From: an uncultured Flavobacterium sp.
GTDB lineage: Bacteria; Bacteroidota; Bacteroidia; Flavobacteriales; Flavobacteriaceae
Assembly (NCBI RefSeq): GCF_946220915.1
Contig: NZ_CAMIHH010000064.1
Span: 1 to 18,394 of the forward strand
DNA: 18,394 nucleotides
Direction of reading: 5' to 3'
Within the stretch, counting starts at the first letter, position 1; every line of letters starts with the position of its first letter. Positions 6,562 through 15,272 of the stretch are shown here, one piece after another. Both the position numbers and the translations under genes were made by a program. Below the pieces are notes generated by a model. That model ran no database searches, was not told where the DNA came from, and saw nothing but the letters and a program-made list of their open reading frames with translations.

Positions 6562-7797
6562 ATGCTATACTACTTATTCGAATATTTAGACAAGCAGATG
6601 GATGTACCGGGCACGGGGGTGTTCCAGTACATTACTTTCCGCTCGGGGCTGGCAGTGATATTGTCGCTTTTCATCTCTACCGTATTCGGTAAAAAGATCA
6701 TCAACTTCCTGCGCAGGCAGCAAATAGGCGAAACAGTAAGGGAACTGGGCCTGGAAGGGCAAACCCAAAAAGCGGGTACACCAACCATGGGCGGGCTCAT
6801 CATCATCATGTCGACACTGATACCGGTGCTGTTGCTGGCAAAACTGGACAACATTTATGTGATGCTGCTCATAGTTACTACACTCTGGATGGGAACCATA
6901 GGCTTTATTGACGATTACATAAAGATTTTCAAGAAAGACAAGGAGGGCCTTAAGGGGAAATTTAAAGTTGTAGGCCAGGTAGGGCTTGGGCTTATAGTGG
7001 GTTATGTGCTTTATTTTCACCCCTCGGTTACAGTGCGTACCGATACTGCGGGAAATACCTACAGCACGGTAAGCTCAACAGAACTTACAACGGTATCCCA
7101 GCTGCCCATAGAAGAGAAGTCGACTGCAACAACAATCCCGTTCTTTAAAAATAATGAGTTTGATTATGCCGAAATATTATCCTTTATGGGCGATGGTTAT
7201 AAGGATTGGGCGTGGCTGATATTCATCCCGATTGTAATATTTATCATCACCGCTGTGTCTAACGGAGCCAACCTTACCGACGGGATTGACGGGCTCGCCG
7301 CTGGTACATCGGCCATTGCAGTGCTTGCGCTTGGGATATTTGCATTTGTATCGGGTAACATCATTTTTTCGAACTACCTGAATATCATGTATATTCCAAA
7401 TTCGGGAGAAATGACGGTGTATATCGCAGCATTTGTGGGGGCGCTCATAGGATTTCTTTGGTACAATACCTACCCGGCAAGCGTATTTATGGGCGATACG
7501 GGCAGCCTGACGATAGGGGGTATCATTGCCGTGCTGGCCATCGCGGTAAGAAAAGAGTTACTGATCCCGGTGCTGTGTGGGATATTCCTCGCAGAGAACC
7601 TGTCGGTAGTAATGCAGGTAAGCTATTTTAAGTATACGAAAAAGAAATACGGCGAGGGGCGCAGGATATTCCTGATGTCACCGCTGCACCACCATTACCA
7701 GAAAAAGGGCTACCATGAAAGTAAGATCGTAACCCGATTCTGGATCGTTGCCATACTGCTGGCAATTTTTTCACTGGTTTCACTAAAACTAAGGTAG
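6562..7797 (+). CDS. mraY: Phospho-N-acetylmuramoyl-pentapeptide transferase MraY
   Basis: MraY is a polytopic membrane enzyme that transfers phospho-MurNAc-pentapeptide to undecaprenyl phosphate, making lipid I. Catalytic signatures are present: FIDDYIK with Asp117/Asp118, NGANLTDGIDG (234-244), MGDTGSL (310-316) and the HHHYQKKG segment (376-383). About ten membrane helices can be recognised. The protein has 411 residues, roughly 50 more than E. coli MraY. The extra material is a Ser/Thr-rich stretch at about 153-212, predicted extracytoplasmic, between the helix at 136-152 and the helix at about 216-231. Such an insertion is common in Bacteroidota. The gene starts 6 nt after murE and is separated from murD by one base. 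Confidence 0.96.
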   Translation: MLYYLFEYLDKQMDVPGTGVFQYITFRSGLAVILSLFISTVFGKKIINFLRRQQIGETVRELGLEGQTQKAGTPTMGGLIIIMSTLIPVLLLAKLDNIYVMLLIVTTLWMGTIGFIDDYIKIFKKDKEGLKGKFKVVGQVGLGLIVGYVLYFHPSVTVRTDTAGNTYSTVSSTELTTVSQLPIEEKSTATTIPFFKNNEFDYAEILSFMGDGYKDWAWLIFIPIVIFIITAVSNGANLTDGIDGLAAGTSAIAVLALGIFAFVSGNIIFSNYLNIMYIPNSGEMTVYIAAFVGALIGFLWYNTYPASVFMGDTGSLTIGGIIAVLAIAVRKELLIPVLCGIFLAENLSVVMQVSYFKYTKKKYGEGRRIFLMSPLHHHYQKKGYHESKIVTRFWIVAILLAIFSLVSLKLR

Positions 7798-7798
7798 G

Positions 7799-9136
7799 AT
7801 GGAAAAGAGGCTGGTAATACTGGGCGGTGGCGAGAGCGGTGTGGGTACTGCAATACTCGGAAAGAAAAAGGGATATGAAGTATTCATTTCTGACTTTGGC
7901 AAAATAAAAGACAATTATAAAGAGGTCCTTGGGCTGAATAAGCTGGAATGGGAGGAAGGAAAACATACGGAAGACCTTATACTTAATGCCGGCCTGGTAA
8001 TGAAAAGCCCCGGCATACCGGACAAGTCGCCGATAGTAAAGAAACTGAAGGAGAAAGGGATCGCGATCATATCGGAAATTGAGTTTGCACAACAGTTCAT
8101 TGAGGTTGAAACGATAGGCATAACAGGCAGCAACGGCAAAACGACTACCACGCTGCTTACACACCACCTCCTGAAACAGGGTTCGCTGAACTTTGGGCTG
8201 GCAGGCAACATAGGCAAGAGCTTTGCCTGGCAGGTGGCCGAAAACAAAAGCGAAGGATATGTGCTCGAACTGAGCAGCTTTCAGCTTGACGGAATTGTAG
8301 AGTACCGTCCGCGCATAGCTGTAATAACCAATATCAGCCCTGACCATTTGGACAGGTACGATTACAAATATGAGAATTACATAGCCGCCAAGTTCAGGAT
8401 AACGATGAACCAGACAGAGGATGATTACCTGATATACGATGCCGATGATGAAATAATAACAAAGTGGCTCAGAGAGCACGAAACAAGAGCAAAGAAGATT
8501 CCATTTTCACTGGTTAAAGAAGTTGAAGGAGGGATATATGTTAAGAACGACACGATTATAAGCAATATAACAAACGAGCTATTTACCATGCCGATAAACG
8601 AACTATCATTAGAAGGAAAGCACAATGTGAAAAATGCCATGGCAGCTACATCGGTAGCGCAGCTGATGCGCATACGGAAAGAGACGATAAGGGAGAGCCT
8701 TTCCAACTTTCAGGGTGTGGAACATCGCCTTGAGAAGGTGTTGAAGATACAGAATGTGCAATACATCAATGACAGTAAGGCAACCAATATTAACTCAACC
8801 TACTATGCGCTGGACAGCATGGCCACGCCTACGGTATGGATAATGGGTGGGGTGGATAAAGGGAATGATTATGATGAGCTCATGCCGCTGGTCCGCGAAA
8901 AAGTAAAGGCAATAGTGGTGCTTGGCGTAGACAACCAAAAGATCGTGAGCGCATTTGGCAATGTGGTAGATGTAATGGTTGAAACAACCAGCATGGCCGA
9001 GGCTGTAAAGATAGCGCAGAAGCTGGCCGAAAAAGGCGATACTGTACTACTTTCGCCGGCATGCGCGAGCTTCGACCTTTTTGAAAATTATGAAGAGCGC
9101 GGCAAGCAGTTCAAGAACGCCGTACAGAACCTGTAA
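7799..9136 (+). CDS. murD: UDP-N-acetylmuramoyl-L-alanine:D-glutamate ligase MurD
   Basis: MurD is the cytoplasmic Mur ligase that adds D-glutamate to UDP-MurNAc-L-Ala. It has 445 residues, normal for the family. A Rossmann-like N-terminal segment begins with VILGGGESGVGTA (6-18). The ATP-binding loop TGSNGKTTTT is at 109-118, followed by the conserved NISPDHLDRY segment and NDSKATN in the C-terminal half. ATG at 7799 lies one base after the mraY stop, and the mraY end sequence AAGGTAGG may serve as its ribosome site. The next gene is 99 bp away, and a hairpin with a T-tract lies in that gap. Confidence 0.95.
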   Translation: MEKRLVILGGGESGVGTAILGKKKGYEVFISDFGKIKDNYKEVLGLNKLEWEEGKHTEDLILNAGLVMKSPGIPDKSPIVKKLKEKGIAIISEIEFAQQFIEVETIGITGSNGKTTTTLLTHHLLKQGSLNFGLAGNIGKSFAWQVAENKSEGYVLELSSFQLDGIVEYRPRIAVITNISPDHLDRYDYKYENYIAAKFRITMNQTEDDYLIYDADDEIITKWLREHETRAKKIPFSLVKEVEGGIYVKNDTIISNITNELFTMPINELSLEGKHNVKNAMAATSVAQLMRIRKETIRESLSNFQGVEHRLEKVLKIQNVQYINDSKATNINSTYYALDSMATPTVWIMGGVDKGNDYDELMPLVREKVKAIVVLGVDNQKIVSAFGNVVDVMVETTSMAEAVKIAQKLAEKGDTVLLSPACASFDLFENYEERGKQFKNAVQNL

Positions 9137-9160
9137 TATTGCCGGAAAAAGTATCGGTAG

Positions 9161-9181
9161 ACGCATATTGAATGCGTTTTT
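9161..9181 (+). terminator. Weak terminator- or attenuator-like hairpin between murD and ftsW
   Basis: ACGCAT (9161-9166) and ATGCGT (9172-9177) form a perfect 6-bp stem with a 5-nt loop, and a run of five T ends at 9181. The stem is short and only half GC, so termination would be partial at best. It is the only such element inside the operon at a real intergenic gap. Confidence 0.35.
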
Positions 9182-9235
9182 GCCAAACGACACAAAAAAA
9201 TGAGGGGCAGCATTGCGCCTCTGCAAAAAAATAAA

Positions 9236-10546
9236 ATGAAAGAATTAATCAATAACCTCAAGGGAGACAAAGTAATCTGGTCATTCGTGGTCCTGCTTGC
9301 GCTTATCTCGTTCATGCCGGTTTTCAGCGCCAGTACCAACCTGGTGTATGTAATTGGCAAGGGCTCGACCATTGGTTACCTGATTAAGCATCTCATGCAT
9401 ATCCTCATCGGTTTTGGCCTGATCTACTTTGTGCACAAGGTACCCTATCATTATTACCGTGGGTTATCGCAAATAGCGCTGCCTGTGGTGGCGTTGCTGC
9501 TGGTATACACCTTCTTGCAGGGAACTGTGATCGATGGTGCCAATGCCAGCCGCTGGATCAAGGTGCCGTTCATTGGGGTAACGTTCCAGACATCGGCGCT
9601 GGCAATGATCGTGCTTATGGTTTATGTGGCGCGCTACCTCGCCAAGATGCAGGACAAACCAATAACCTTTAAAGCATCGTTCTTTGAATTGTGGGTTCCC
9701 GTATTCATTATACTCGCGCTGATATTGCCGGCTAACTTTTCAACCGCCGCGCTCATCTTTTCGATGGTTTGCATGCTTGTATTTGTAGGCAAATATCCGC
9801 TGAAATACCTGGGGACTATAATTGCCATGGGTGCTGCCATGCTTACACTGTTTGTGCTGCTTGCCATGGCATTCCCGAAAGCGATGCCCAACAGGGTAGA
9901 CACCTGGATGAGCCGTATAGAAAGGTTTGCCACAGATGCCCCGGATGAGGATGATTACCAAATAGAGAAAGCAAAGATAGCCATTGCAACCGGCGGTATA
10001 TATGGGCAGGGGCCTGGCAAAAGCATTCAGAAGAATTTTCTGCCACAGTCGTCGTCCGACTTTATCTTCGCCATCATTGTTGAGGAATATGGATTGATTG
10101 GAGGGCTTGGCGTACTGATGCTGTACATGGTGTTGTTCTTCAGGTTCCTGATTACGGCACATAAGGCAAAAACGATGTTTGGCAAGCTATTGATAGTTGG
10201 GCTGGGCTTCCCGATCATTTTTCAGGCACTCATCAATATGGGTGTTGCGGTAGAATTGCTTCCCGTAACGGGCCAGACACTGCCACTGATAAGCAGTGGG
10301 GGGAGCTCTATTTGGATGACGTGCATTTCGATAGGCATCATCATTAGCGTAACGAAAAAGGAAGAGGAAATAGCCCAGGAAATGGAAGAGAAGGAATTGA
10401 GGGAGCAGGCCATGCAGCGCATGATCGATGAGCACATACTCCGTGAAAAGCAAAGGGAGGAAGCCGAAGCGGCAGGCCTGGCACAACCGGCAGCCTATTC
10501 GATAGAAGATGCTTCCAACCCGATGAATGCGGTTATGGGGAAGTAA
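9236..10546 (+). CDS. ftsW: FtsW, SEDS-family septal peptidoglycan glycosyltransferase
   Basis: FtsW polymerises lipid II at the septum together with the FtsI-type transpeptidase. The 436-residue protein has about ten membrane helices and the SEDS signatures: GANASRWI (101-108), NRVDTW near 219, and LPQSSSDFIFAI, whose aspartate (Asp275) corresponds to the catalytic Asp of SEDS enzymes. EEYGLIGG and PVTGQTLPLISSGGSS follow (344-359). A hydrophilic C-terminal tail of about 60 residues, rich in Glu/Lys/Arg/Met, looks like a cytoplasmic helix or coiled coil. The ATG at 9236 is chosen because it gives MKELINNLKGDKVIW directly before the first helix. An in-frame ATG at 9200 would add 12 residues not expected in the family. 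Confidence 0.95.
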   Translation: MKELINNLKGDKVIWSFVVLLALISFMPVFSASTNLVYVIGKGSTIGYLIKHLMHILIGFGLIYFVHKVPYHYYRGLSQIALPVVALLLVYTFLQGTVIDGANASRWIKVPFIGVTFQTSALAMIVLMVYVARYLAKMQDKPITFKASFFELWVPVFIILALILPANFSTAALIFSMVCMLVFVGKYPLKYLGTIIAMGAAMLTLFVLLAMAFPKAMPNRVDTWMSRIERFATDAPDEDDYQIEKAKIAIATGGIYGQGPGKSIQKNFLPQSSSDFIFAIIVEEYGLIGGLGVLMLYMVLFFRFLITAHKAKTMFGKLLIVGLGFPIIFQALINMGVAVELLPVTGQTLPLISSGGSSIWMTCISIGIIISVTKKEEEIAQEMEEKELREQAMQRMIDEHILREKQREEAEAAGLAQPAAYSIEDASNPMNAVMGK

Positions 10547-10560
10547 GTACTTTAGACAGG

Positions 10561-10584
10561 AGATAATAGATAAAAGATAATAGA
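10561..10584 (+). repeat. Perfect 10-bp direct repeat
   Basis: AGATAATAGA occurs at 10561-10570 and 10575-10584, 14 bp apart, just after the ftsW stop. It belongs to an AT-rich stretch with stop codons in several frames. It may be debris of a dispersed repeat or a binding site; no function is assigned. Confidence 0.5.
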
Positions 10585-10610
10585 CAAATAACGCACTCAA
10601 TGTCCATTCC

Positions 10611-10645
10611 GTCTCCCCCTCCTTTGGAGGGGGGCGGGGGGAGGA
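10611..10645. repeat. G/C-rich palindromic element (REP-like) between ftsW and murG
   Basis: CCCCCTCC (10615-10622) and GGAGGGGG (10626-10633) form a perfect 8-bp stem around a TTT loop. The same 5' arm, extended as GTCTCCCCC (10611-10619), can instead pair with GGGGGGAGGAC (10635-10645 region) with one bulge. It is by far the most G/C-rich patch in an otherwise AT-rich spacer. Similar CTCC-TTTGGAG palindromes are scattered in some Bacteroidota genomes as intergenic repeats (recalled, not checked). No T-tract follows, so a classical terminator is unlikely. Confidence 0.55.
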
Positions 10646-10691
10646 CAAACAGCCCGAGTAAGCAGTAGAAAATAAAAAATATACAATAAAA

Positions 10692-11786
10692 ATGGCACAT
10701 CCGAAATTCATATTAAGCGGCGGCGGCACAGGGGGGCACATCTACCCTGCGATAGCCATTGCAGATGAATTGAAGCGCCGTTTTCCGGACAGTGAAATAT
10801 TGTTTGTTGGGGCCAAAGACAAAATGGAGATGCAAAAGGTACCGCAGGCAGGCTATGACATTAAAGGGTTATGGATTGCGGGCATCCAAAGAAAGCTGAC
10901 ACTGGATAACGCAATGTTCCCTTTCAAGCTGATGAGCAGCCTGTGGAGGTCGAGGGGAATAATTAAATCGTTCAAGCCCGATGTAGTGATAGGTACAGGT
11001 GGGTTTGCCAGTGGACCGTTATTGAAGGCAGCATCATCTATGGGCATACCTACAGTGATACAGGAGCAAAACTCTTACCCGGGCATTACTAACAAATGGC
11101 TTTCAAAACAGGCCGATAAAATATGTGTGGCCTATGATAACCTGGAGCGGTTTTTTCCGAAATCGAAGATCGTTTTTACGGGTAACCCGGTGCGCCAGGA
11201 TTTGATAAATACCGAAAATAGCAGGGCAGAGGCACTACAGAAATATGGCCTTGACCCGGAAAAGAAAACGTTGCTGGTATTGGGCGGAAGCCTTGGGTCG
11301 ATGCGCATCAACCAGCTTATTGCAAAGGAGCTCACCTGGCTGCTGGCACAAAACGTGCAGATACTATGGCAGTGCGGCAAGTTTTATTTTGAGCAGTACA
11401 GGCATCATGACGATACCGATAATGTCAGGGTGCTTTCGTTCATCGACAGGATGGACCTGGCATATGCTGCGGCTGATGTAGTGATATCAAGGTCAGGTGC
11501 ATCATCAGTGTCAGAATTGTGCATTATAGGTAAACCGGTGCTGTTCATACCATCGCCGAATGTGGCCGAAGACCACCAGGCTAAGAATGCGCAAAGCATT
11601 GTAGACAAAGAAGGGGCGCTTATGCTGAAGGAAGTGCAGCTGGACACGCAGTTCCAGCCCGTATTTGAAGATTTGCTCCGAAACGAAGCTAAACAGCGAA
11701 AGCTGGGTGAAAATATAAAGAAACTGGCAAAAGTAAATGCCACCAATGATATTGTTGAGGAAATTGTAAAATTGTTAAGGCACTAA
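10692..11786 (+). CDS. murG: UDP-GlcNAc:MurNAc-pentapeptide-pyrophosphoryl-undecaprenol GlcNAc transferase MurG
   Basis: MurG is a peripheral membrane glycosyltransferase (GT28, GT-B fold) on the cytoplasmic face. It converts lipid I to lipid II using UDP-GlcNAc. Length of 364 residues is typical. The N-terminal glycine-rich loop GGGTGGH is at 10-16, a second loop GTGGFASGP at 101-109, QEQNSYPG at 124-131, TGNPVR at 163-168, and the C-terminal UDP-sugar site SRSGASSVSE (266-275) with EDHQ at 293-296. The gene follows the repeat-bearing 145-bp gap after ftsW, where an additional promoter or processing site is possible but none could be recognised. murC begins 14 nt downstream. Confidence 0.96.
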   Translation: MAHPKFILSGGGTGGHIYPAIAIADELKRRFPDSEILFVGAKDKMEMQKVPQAGYDIKGLWIAGIQRKLTLDNAMFPFKLMSSLWRSRGIIKSFKPDVVIGTGGFASGPLLKAASSMGIPTVIQEQNSYPGITNKWLSKQADKICVAYDNLERFFPKSKIVFTGNPVRQDLINTENSRAEALQKYGLDPEKKTLLVLGGSLGSMRINQLIAKELTWLLAQNVQILWQCGKFYFEQYRHHDDTDNVRVLSFIDRMDLAYAAADVVISRSGASSVSELCIIGKPVLFIPSPNVAEDHQAKNAQSIVDKEGALMLKEVQLDTQFQPVFEDLLRNEAKQRKLGENIKKLAKVNATNDIVEEIVKLLRH

Positions 11787-11800
11787 GAACCTTTAAGAAA

Positions 11801-13150
11801 ATGGAACTCGGAAAAATACATAACGTCTATTTTGTGGGGATAGGAGGCATCGGGATGAGCGCCTTGGCACGCTATTTCAAATTTATAGGCAAAAATGTAG
11901 CCGGATATGACCGTACACCCACCCACCTTACCGATGAGCTGAAGGCAGAGGGCATACACATCCATTTTGAGGACAGGCTCGAACTGATAGCACTCCCGTT
12001 CCTCAACAAAGAAAATACATTGGTTGTAGTAACGCCGGCCGTGCCAAAAAACCATATGCAGTGGAACTATTTCCTGGACAACGGGTTTGTAGTGAAAAAA
12101 CGCGCCGAGGTGTTGGGCATCATTACCAAAGATACCTATTGCTTTGCAGTAGCGGGTACACACGGAAAGACTACCACATCGAGCATACTTGGCCATGTGC
12201 TGCATGAGAGTGGTGTGGATGTGACAGCTTTTTTAGGGGGCATAGTGGAGAACTATGACAGCAACCTTATAGGCAGCGGCAAAACGGTAACGGTAGTGGA
12301 AGCGGATGAGTTTGACCGTTCATTCCTGCACCTGCATCCGGATATGGCCTGCATAACTTCTATGGATGCCGACCATCTTGACATTTATGGCGATGAAGAT
12401 GCGATTGTGGCAACGTTTAAAGAATTTGCAGGTAAGGTGCAAAATAAAGAACACCTGTTCGTGACCAGCGGCCTTCCGCTGGAGGGAATCACGGTTGGGG
12501 TTAAAGGCGGGGATTTTTCTGCAGAAAATATAAGGATTGAGGATGGCTGGTATGTGTTCGACGTGAAGACACCGGCCGAAATCATAAAGGATATGAAGTT
12601 TGGCCTTCCGGGCCACCACAACCTTACCAATGCGCTGCTGGCGTTGGCCATGGCAAGTACGTATGGGGTGGCTTCGCAAGACATTGCGAAAGCGCTGGAA
12701 ACCTTTAAAGGCGTAAAGCGCAGGTTTTCGTACCAGATAAAAAAACAGGGACTGGTGTATATTGATGACTATGCACACCATCCTACAGAAATAAACGCAG
12801 TGCACCAGGCAGTAAGCGAACTTTACCCCGGCAAAAAGGTGCTGGCAGTATTCCAGCCGCACCTGTTTAGCCGTACGAAAGATTTTGCCGATGGGTTTGC
12901 CAAGAGCCTTTCCGCATTTGAAAATATAGTGTTGCTGGACATTTATCCGGCGAGGGAGCTACCCATGGAGGGAATTACTTCAAAATGGCTGCTCGGTAAA
13001 ATAGACAATCAGAATAAAAAGCTGGTAAGTAAAGCCGATTTGATACCGTTGCTCAAAATGTCGGATGCAGAAATAATCATAACGATCGGTGCGGGAGACA
13101 TTGGCGAACTGGTGCCGGAAATTAAAAAAGTTTTAGATGAAAAAAATTAA
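11801..13150 (+). CDS. murC: UDP-N-acetylmuramate:L-alanine ligase MurC
   Basis: MurC is the first Mur ligase, joining L-alanine to UDP-MurNAc in the cytoplasm. It has 449 residues. The N-terminal dinucleotide-like motif FVGIGGIGMS is at 11-20, the ATP loop AGTHGKTTTSS at 118-128, and later conserved segments include EADEFDRSFL, SMDADHLDIYGD and IDDYAHHPTEI. The HGKTT form of the loop (His in place of Asn) separates MurC from MurD and MurE. The last 14 nt overlap the start of ftsQ. Confidence 0.96.
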   Translation: MELGKIHNVYFVGIGGIGMSALARYFKFIGKNVAGYDRTPTHLTDELKAEGIHIHFEDRLELIALPFLNKENTLVVVTPAVPKNHMQWNYFLDNGFVVKKRAEVLGIITKDTYCFAVAGTHGKTTTSSILGHVLHESGVDVTAFLGGIVENYDSNLIGSGKTVTVVEADEFDRSFLHLHPDMACITSMDADHLDIYGDEDAIVATFKEFAGKVQNKEHLFVTSGLPLEGITVGVKGGDFSAENIRIEDGWYVFDVKTPAEIIKDMKFGLPGHHNLTNALLALAMASTYGVASQDIAKALETFKGVKRRFSYQIKKQGLVYIDDYAHHPTEINAVHQAVSELYPGKKVLAVFQPHLFSRTKDFADGFAKSLSAFENIVLLDIYPARELPMEGITSKWLLGKIDNQNKKLVSKADLIPLLKMSDAEIIITIGAGDIGELVPEIKKVLDEKN

Positions 13151-13859
13151 ATGGAATGACGTTCGGCTGGTACTGATGCTTGGCATTGTGATCTTCCTGT
13201 TTTCCTTTTCATCTAGAAGGAATGAAAGCAGGATGCTGAAGAAAGTGGATGTTATGTTTGCTGACAATGAAGCATTTATAACGCGCGACAAAGTTAATAA
13301 GTTGTTGATACAAAATTATGGCAGTGTTACGGGTATTAGGAAAGATAAATTAGATTTGAATAACGTGGAAAAAACACTCGATGCTGACCCTATGATCGAC
13401 AAGGCAGAGGTTTTTACCACCGTAGACGGCAGGCTGGAGGCTGTGGTAAGGCAGCGCAGGCCGGTCGCAAGGATCTGTAAGGGGGGGAATTCGTATTACA
13501 TTGACAGCAAGGGGCGCCAAATGCCGCTATCTGAAAACTACACTGCAAGGGTGCCGATTGTTACCGGCGAAATTGACAGTGCGGATAAAGACAAGCTGCA
13601 CCGGCTGCTCAGGTACATGAGCGATGATGATTTTTTGAAGAAGAATATCATTGGCATTGAAGTAAATGCTGCCGGTGGCATGAGGATGAGGAGCCGGGGA
13701 TATGACTACGACATCGTATTTGGGAGGCCCATAAACATTGAAAAGAAATTTAACAATTATAAGGCATTCCTTCAGGAGGCCATGAGGGATACATTGATTG
13801 AAAAATACAAAACAATAAACCTGAAGTTTACGCAACAGGTGGTGTGCACCAAAAAATAG
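13137..13859 (+). CDS. ftsQ: FtsQ/DivIB-type cell division protein
   Basis: This 240-residue bitopic protein has a short basic cytoplasmic end and one membrane helix at about residues 10-26. A POTRA-like region at about 35-105 follows, including the typical phrase DPMIDKAEV and the RRPVAR segment. A beta-rich domain makes up the rest. FtsQ connects FtsL and its partner to the earlier divisome proteins in the periplasm. Sequence conservation in this family is low, and the call rests on architecture plus the position murC-ftsQ-ftsA, which is the standard one. The ATG at 13137 overlaps murC by 14 nt; ftsA begins 3 nt after the stop. Confidence 0.9.
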   Translation: MKKIKWNDVRLVLMLGIVIFLFSFSSRRNESRMLKKVDVMFADNEAFITRDKVNKLLIQNYGSVTGIRKDKLDLNNVEKTLDADPMIDKAEVFTTVDGRLEAVVRQRRPVARICKGGNSYYIDSKGRQMPLSENYTARVPIVTGEIDSADKDKLHRLLRYMSDDDFLKKNIIGIEVNAAGGMRMRSRGYDYDIVFGRPINIEKKFNNYKAFLQEAMRDTLIEKYKTINLKFTQQVVCTKK

Positions 13860-13862
13860 ATT

Positions 13863-15266
13863 ATGGAAAAAGACAGCATTGCAGTAGGTTTAGACATCGG
13901 GACGACCAAGATCGTGGCGATGATAGGCAGGAAAAATGAGTATGGGAAACTGGAGATCCTTGGTGTGGGTAAGTCCAAAAGCCTTGGTGTTGCCAGAGGG
14001 GTTGTTAATAACATAACACAAACTATCCAATCCATTCAGCAGGCCATCCAGGAGGCTGAATCGGATTCCGGGTACAAGATCAACGATGTGGTTGTGGGCA
14101 TTGCAGGACAGCACATACGCAGCATACAGCACAGCGACTACATTTCCAGGAATAATCCGGAAGAAGTGATAGGCGATGCTGACATCGATATGCTCATCAA
14201 CCAGGTGCATAAGCTGGCAATGCTGCCGGGTGAGGAGATCATCCACGTATTGCCACAGGAATTCAAGATCGATGGGCAAAGTGAAATAAAAGAACCAATA
14301 GGAATGTATGGCGGCAGGCTGGAAAGCAGCTTCCACGTGGTAGTAGGGCAGGCATCGTCAATACGCAACGTAGGCCGTTGCATAAAAAGTTCAGGCCTTG
14401 ACCTTTCCGGGCTGACACTGGAGCCGCTTGCTTCTGCCGATGCGGTATTGAGCCAGGAAGAAAAAGAGGCCGGAGTGGCGCTTATCGACATAGGGGGCGG
14501 TACTACCGACCTTGCTATCTTCAAGGATGGCATCATTCGCCACACAGCAGTAATACCTTTTGGCGGCAATGTAATTACCGACGACATCAAGGAAGGCTGT
14601 TCTATCATAGAAAAACAGGCCGAGTTGCTCAAAACCAAATTTGGTTCGGCATGGCCGGGTGAAAATAAGGATAATGAGATCGTGTCGATACCGGGCCTTC
14701 GCGGACGTGAACCTAAAGAGATCTCACTGAAAAACCTGTCGAAGATCATTCATGCACGCGTAGTGGAGATCATTGAGCAGGTATTTGCAGAGATAAAAAT
14801 GTATGGGCATGAAGACCCGCGCAAAAAGCTGATAGCCGGCATTGTACTTACAGGCGGCGGATCGCAGCTGAACCACATCAAGCAGCTCGTTGAATACATT
14901 ACAGGCATGGATACGCGCATCGGCTACCCGAATGAGCACCTGGCAGGCAACAGCGATGAGGAAATTTCGAGCCCGTTATATGCAACTGCCGTTGGTTTGG
15001 TAATGAACAGCCTTCGCAACAATACGCACAGTGCAACGCCATTGGTAGAATTGCAAAAGCCAGTAGAGCAGCCTGTATACAGGCCGCAGACTGTGATCAA
15101 TACAATTGTTGCCCCCGATCCGGTAATTGAAGAAGAACCCGAAGCTGTGGCTGTAGCTGCCGAACCTGCAAGGAGTATTGGTGAAAGCACGGAAAAGAAG
15201 GTAAAAAGGTCGTTTTTCGACAAGTATATAGACAAGATCAAAGATTTTTTAGATAACGCAGAATAA
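13863..15266 (+). CDS. ftsA: FtsA, actin-like membrane anchor of the Z ring
   Basis: FtsA is an actin-family ATPase that tethers FtsZ to the inner membrane and signals to the later divisome. The 467 residues show the actin-fold nucleotide motifs LDIGTTK (10-16), DIGGGTTDLAIF (209-220) and LTGGGSQL (329-336). The FtsA-specific SHS2/1C insertion lies at about 84-165. A Pro/Val/Glu-rich linker of about 60 residues (386-446) precedes a C-terminal amphipathic helix (448-467, starting KRSFFDKYIDK), which is the expected membrane-targeting sequence. The protein is longer than E. coli FtsA (about 420) mainly through the linker. It is followed by ftsZ after 6 nt. Confidence 0.96.
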   Translation: MEKDSIAVGLDIGTTKIVAMIGRKNEYGKLEILGVGKSKSLGVARGVVNNITQTIQSIQQAIQEAESDSGYKINDVVVGIAGQHIRSIQHSDYISRNNPEEVIGDADIDMLINQVHKLAMLPGEEIIHVLPQEFKIDGQSEIKEPIGMYGGRLESSFHVVVGQASSIRNVGRCIKSSGLDLSGLTLEPLASADAVLSQEEKEAGVALIDIGGGTTDLAIFKDGIIRHTAVIPFGGNVITDDIKEGCSIIEKQAELLKTKFGSAWPGENKDNEIVSIPGLRGREPKEISLKNLSKIIHARVVEIIEQVFAEIKMYGHEDPRKKLIAGIVLTGGGSQLNHIKQLVEYITGMDTRIGYPNEHLAGNSDEEISSPLYATAVGLVMNSLRNNTHSATPLVELQKPVEQPVYRPQTVINTIVAPDPVIEEEPEAVAVAAEPARSIGESTEKKVKRSFFDKYIDKIKDFLDNAE

Positions 15267-15272
15267 AACCCG

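Noticed and set aside
7628..8479. Long open frame (283 codons) on the minus strand across the mraY-murD junction
   Set aside because: It lies antisense to two clear, conserved genes, has no recognisable domain, and its composition fits a shadow of their codon use. The same applies to other antisense frames, such as 14138-14749 and 15917-16546.
9200..9235. Upstream in-frame ATG that would lengthen FtsW by 12 residues
   Set aside because: The added residues (MRGSIAPL...) do not resemble the conserved FtsW start, while ATG 9236 begins directly at the expected MKELINNLKGDK segment.
10548..10555. TACTTTAG just after ftsW as a promoter -7 element for murG
   Set aside because: It has one mismatch to TAnnTTTG, no -33 element, and lies more than 130 bp from murG before a strong palindrome. 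Without transcript data this is too weak.
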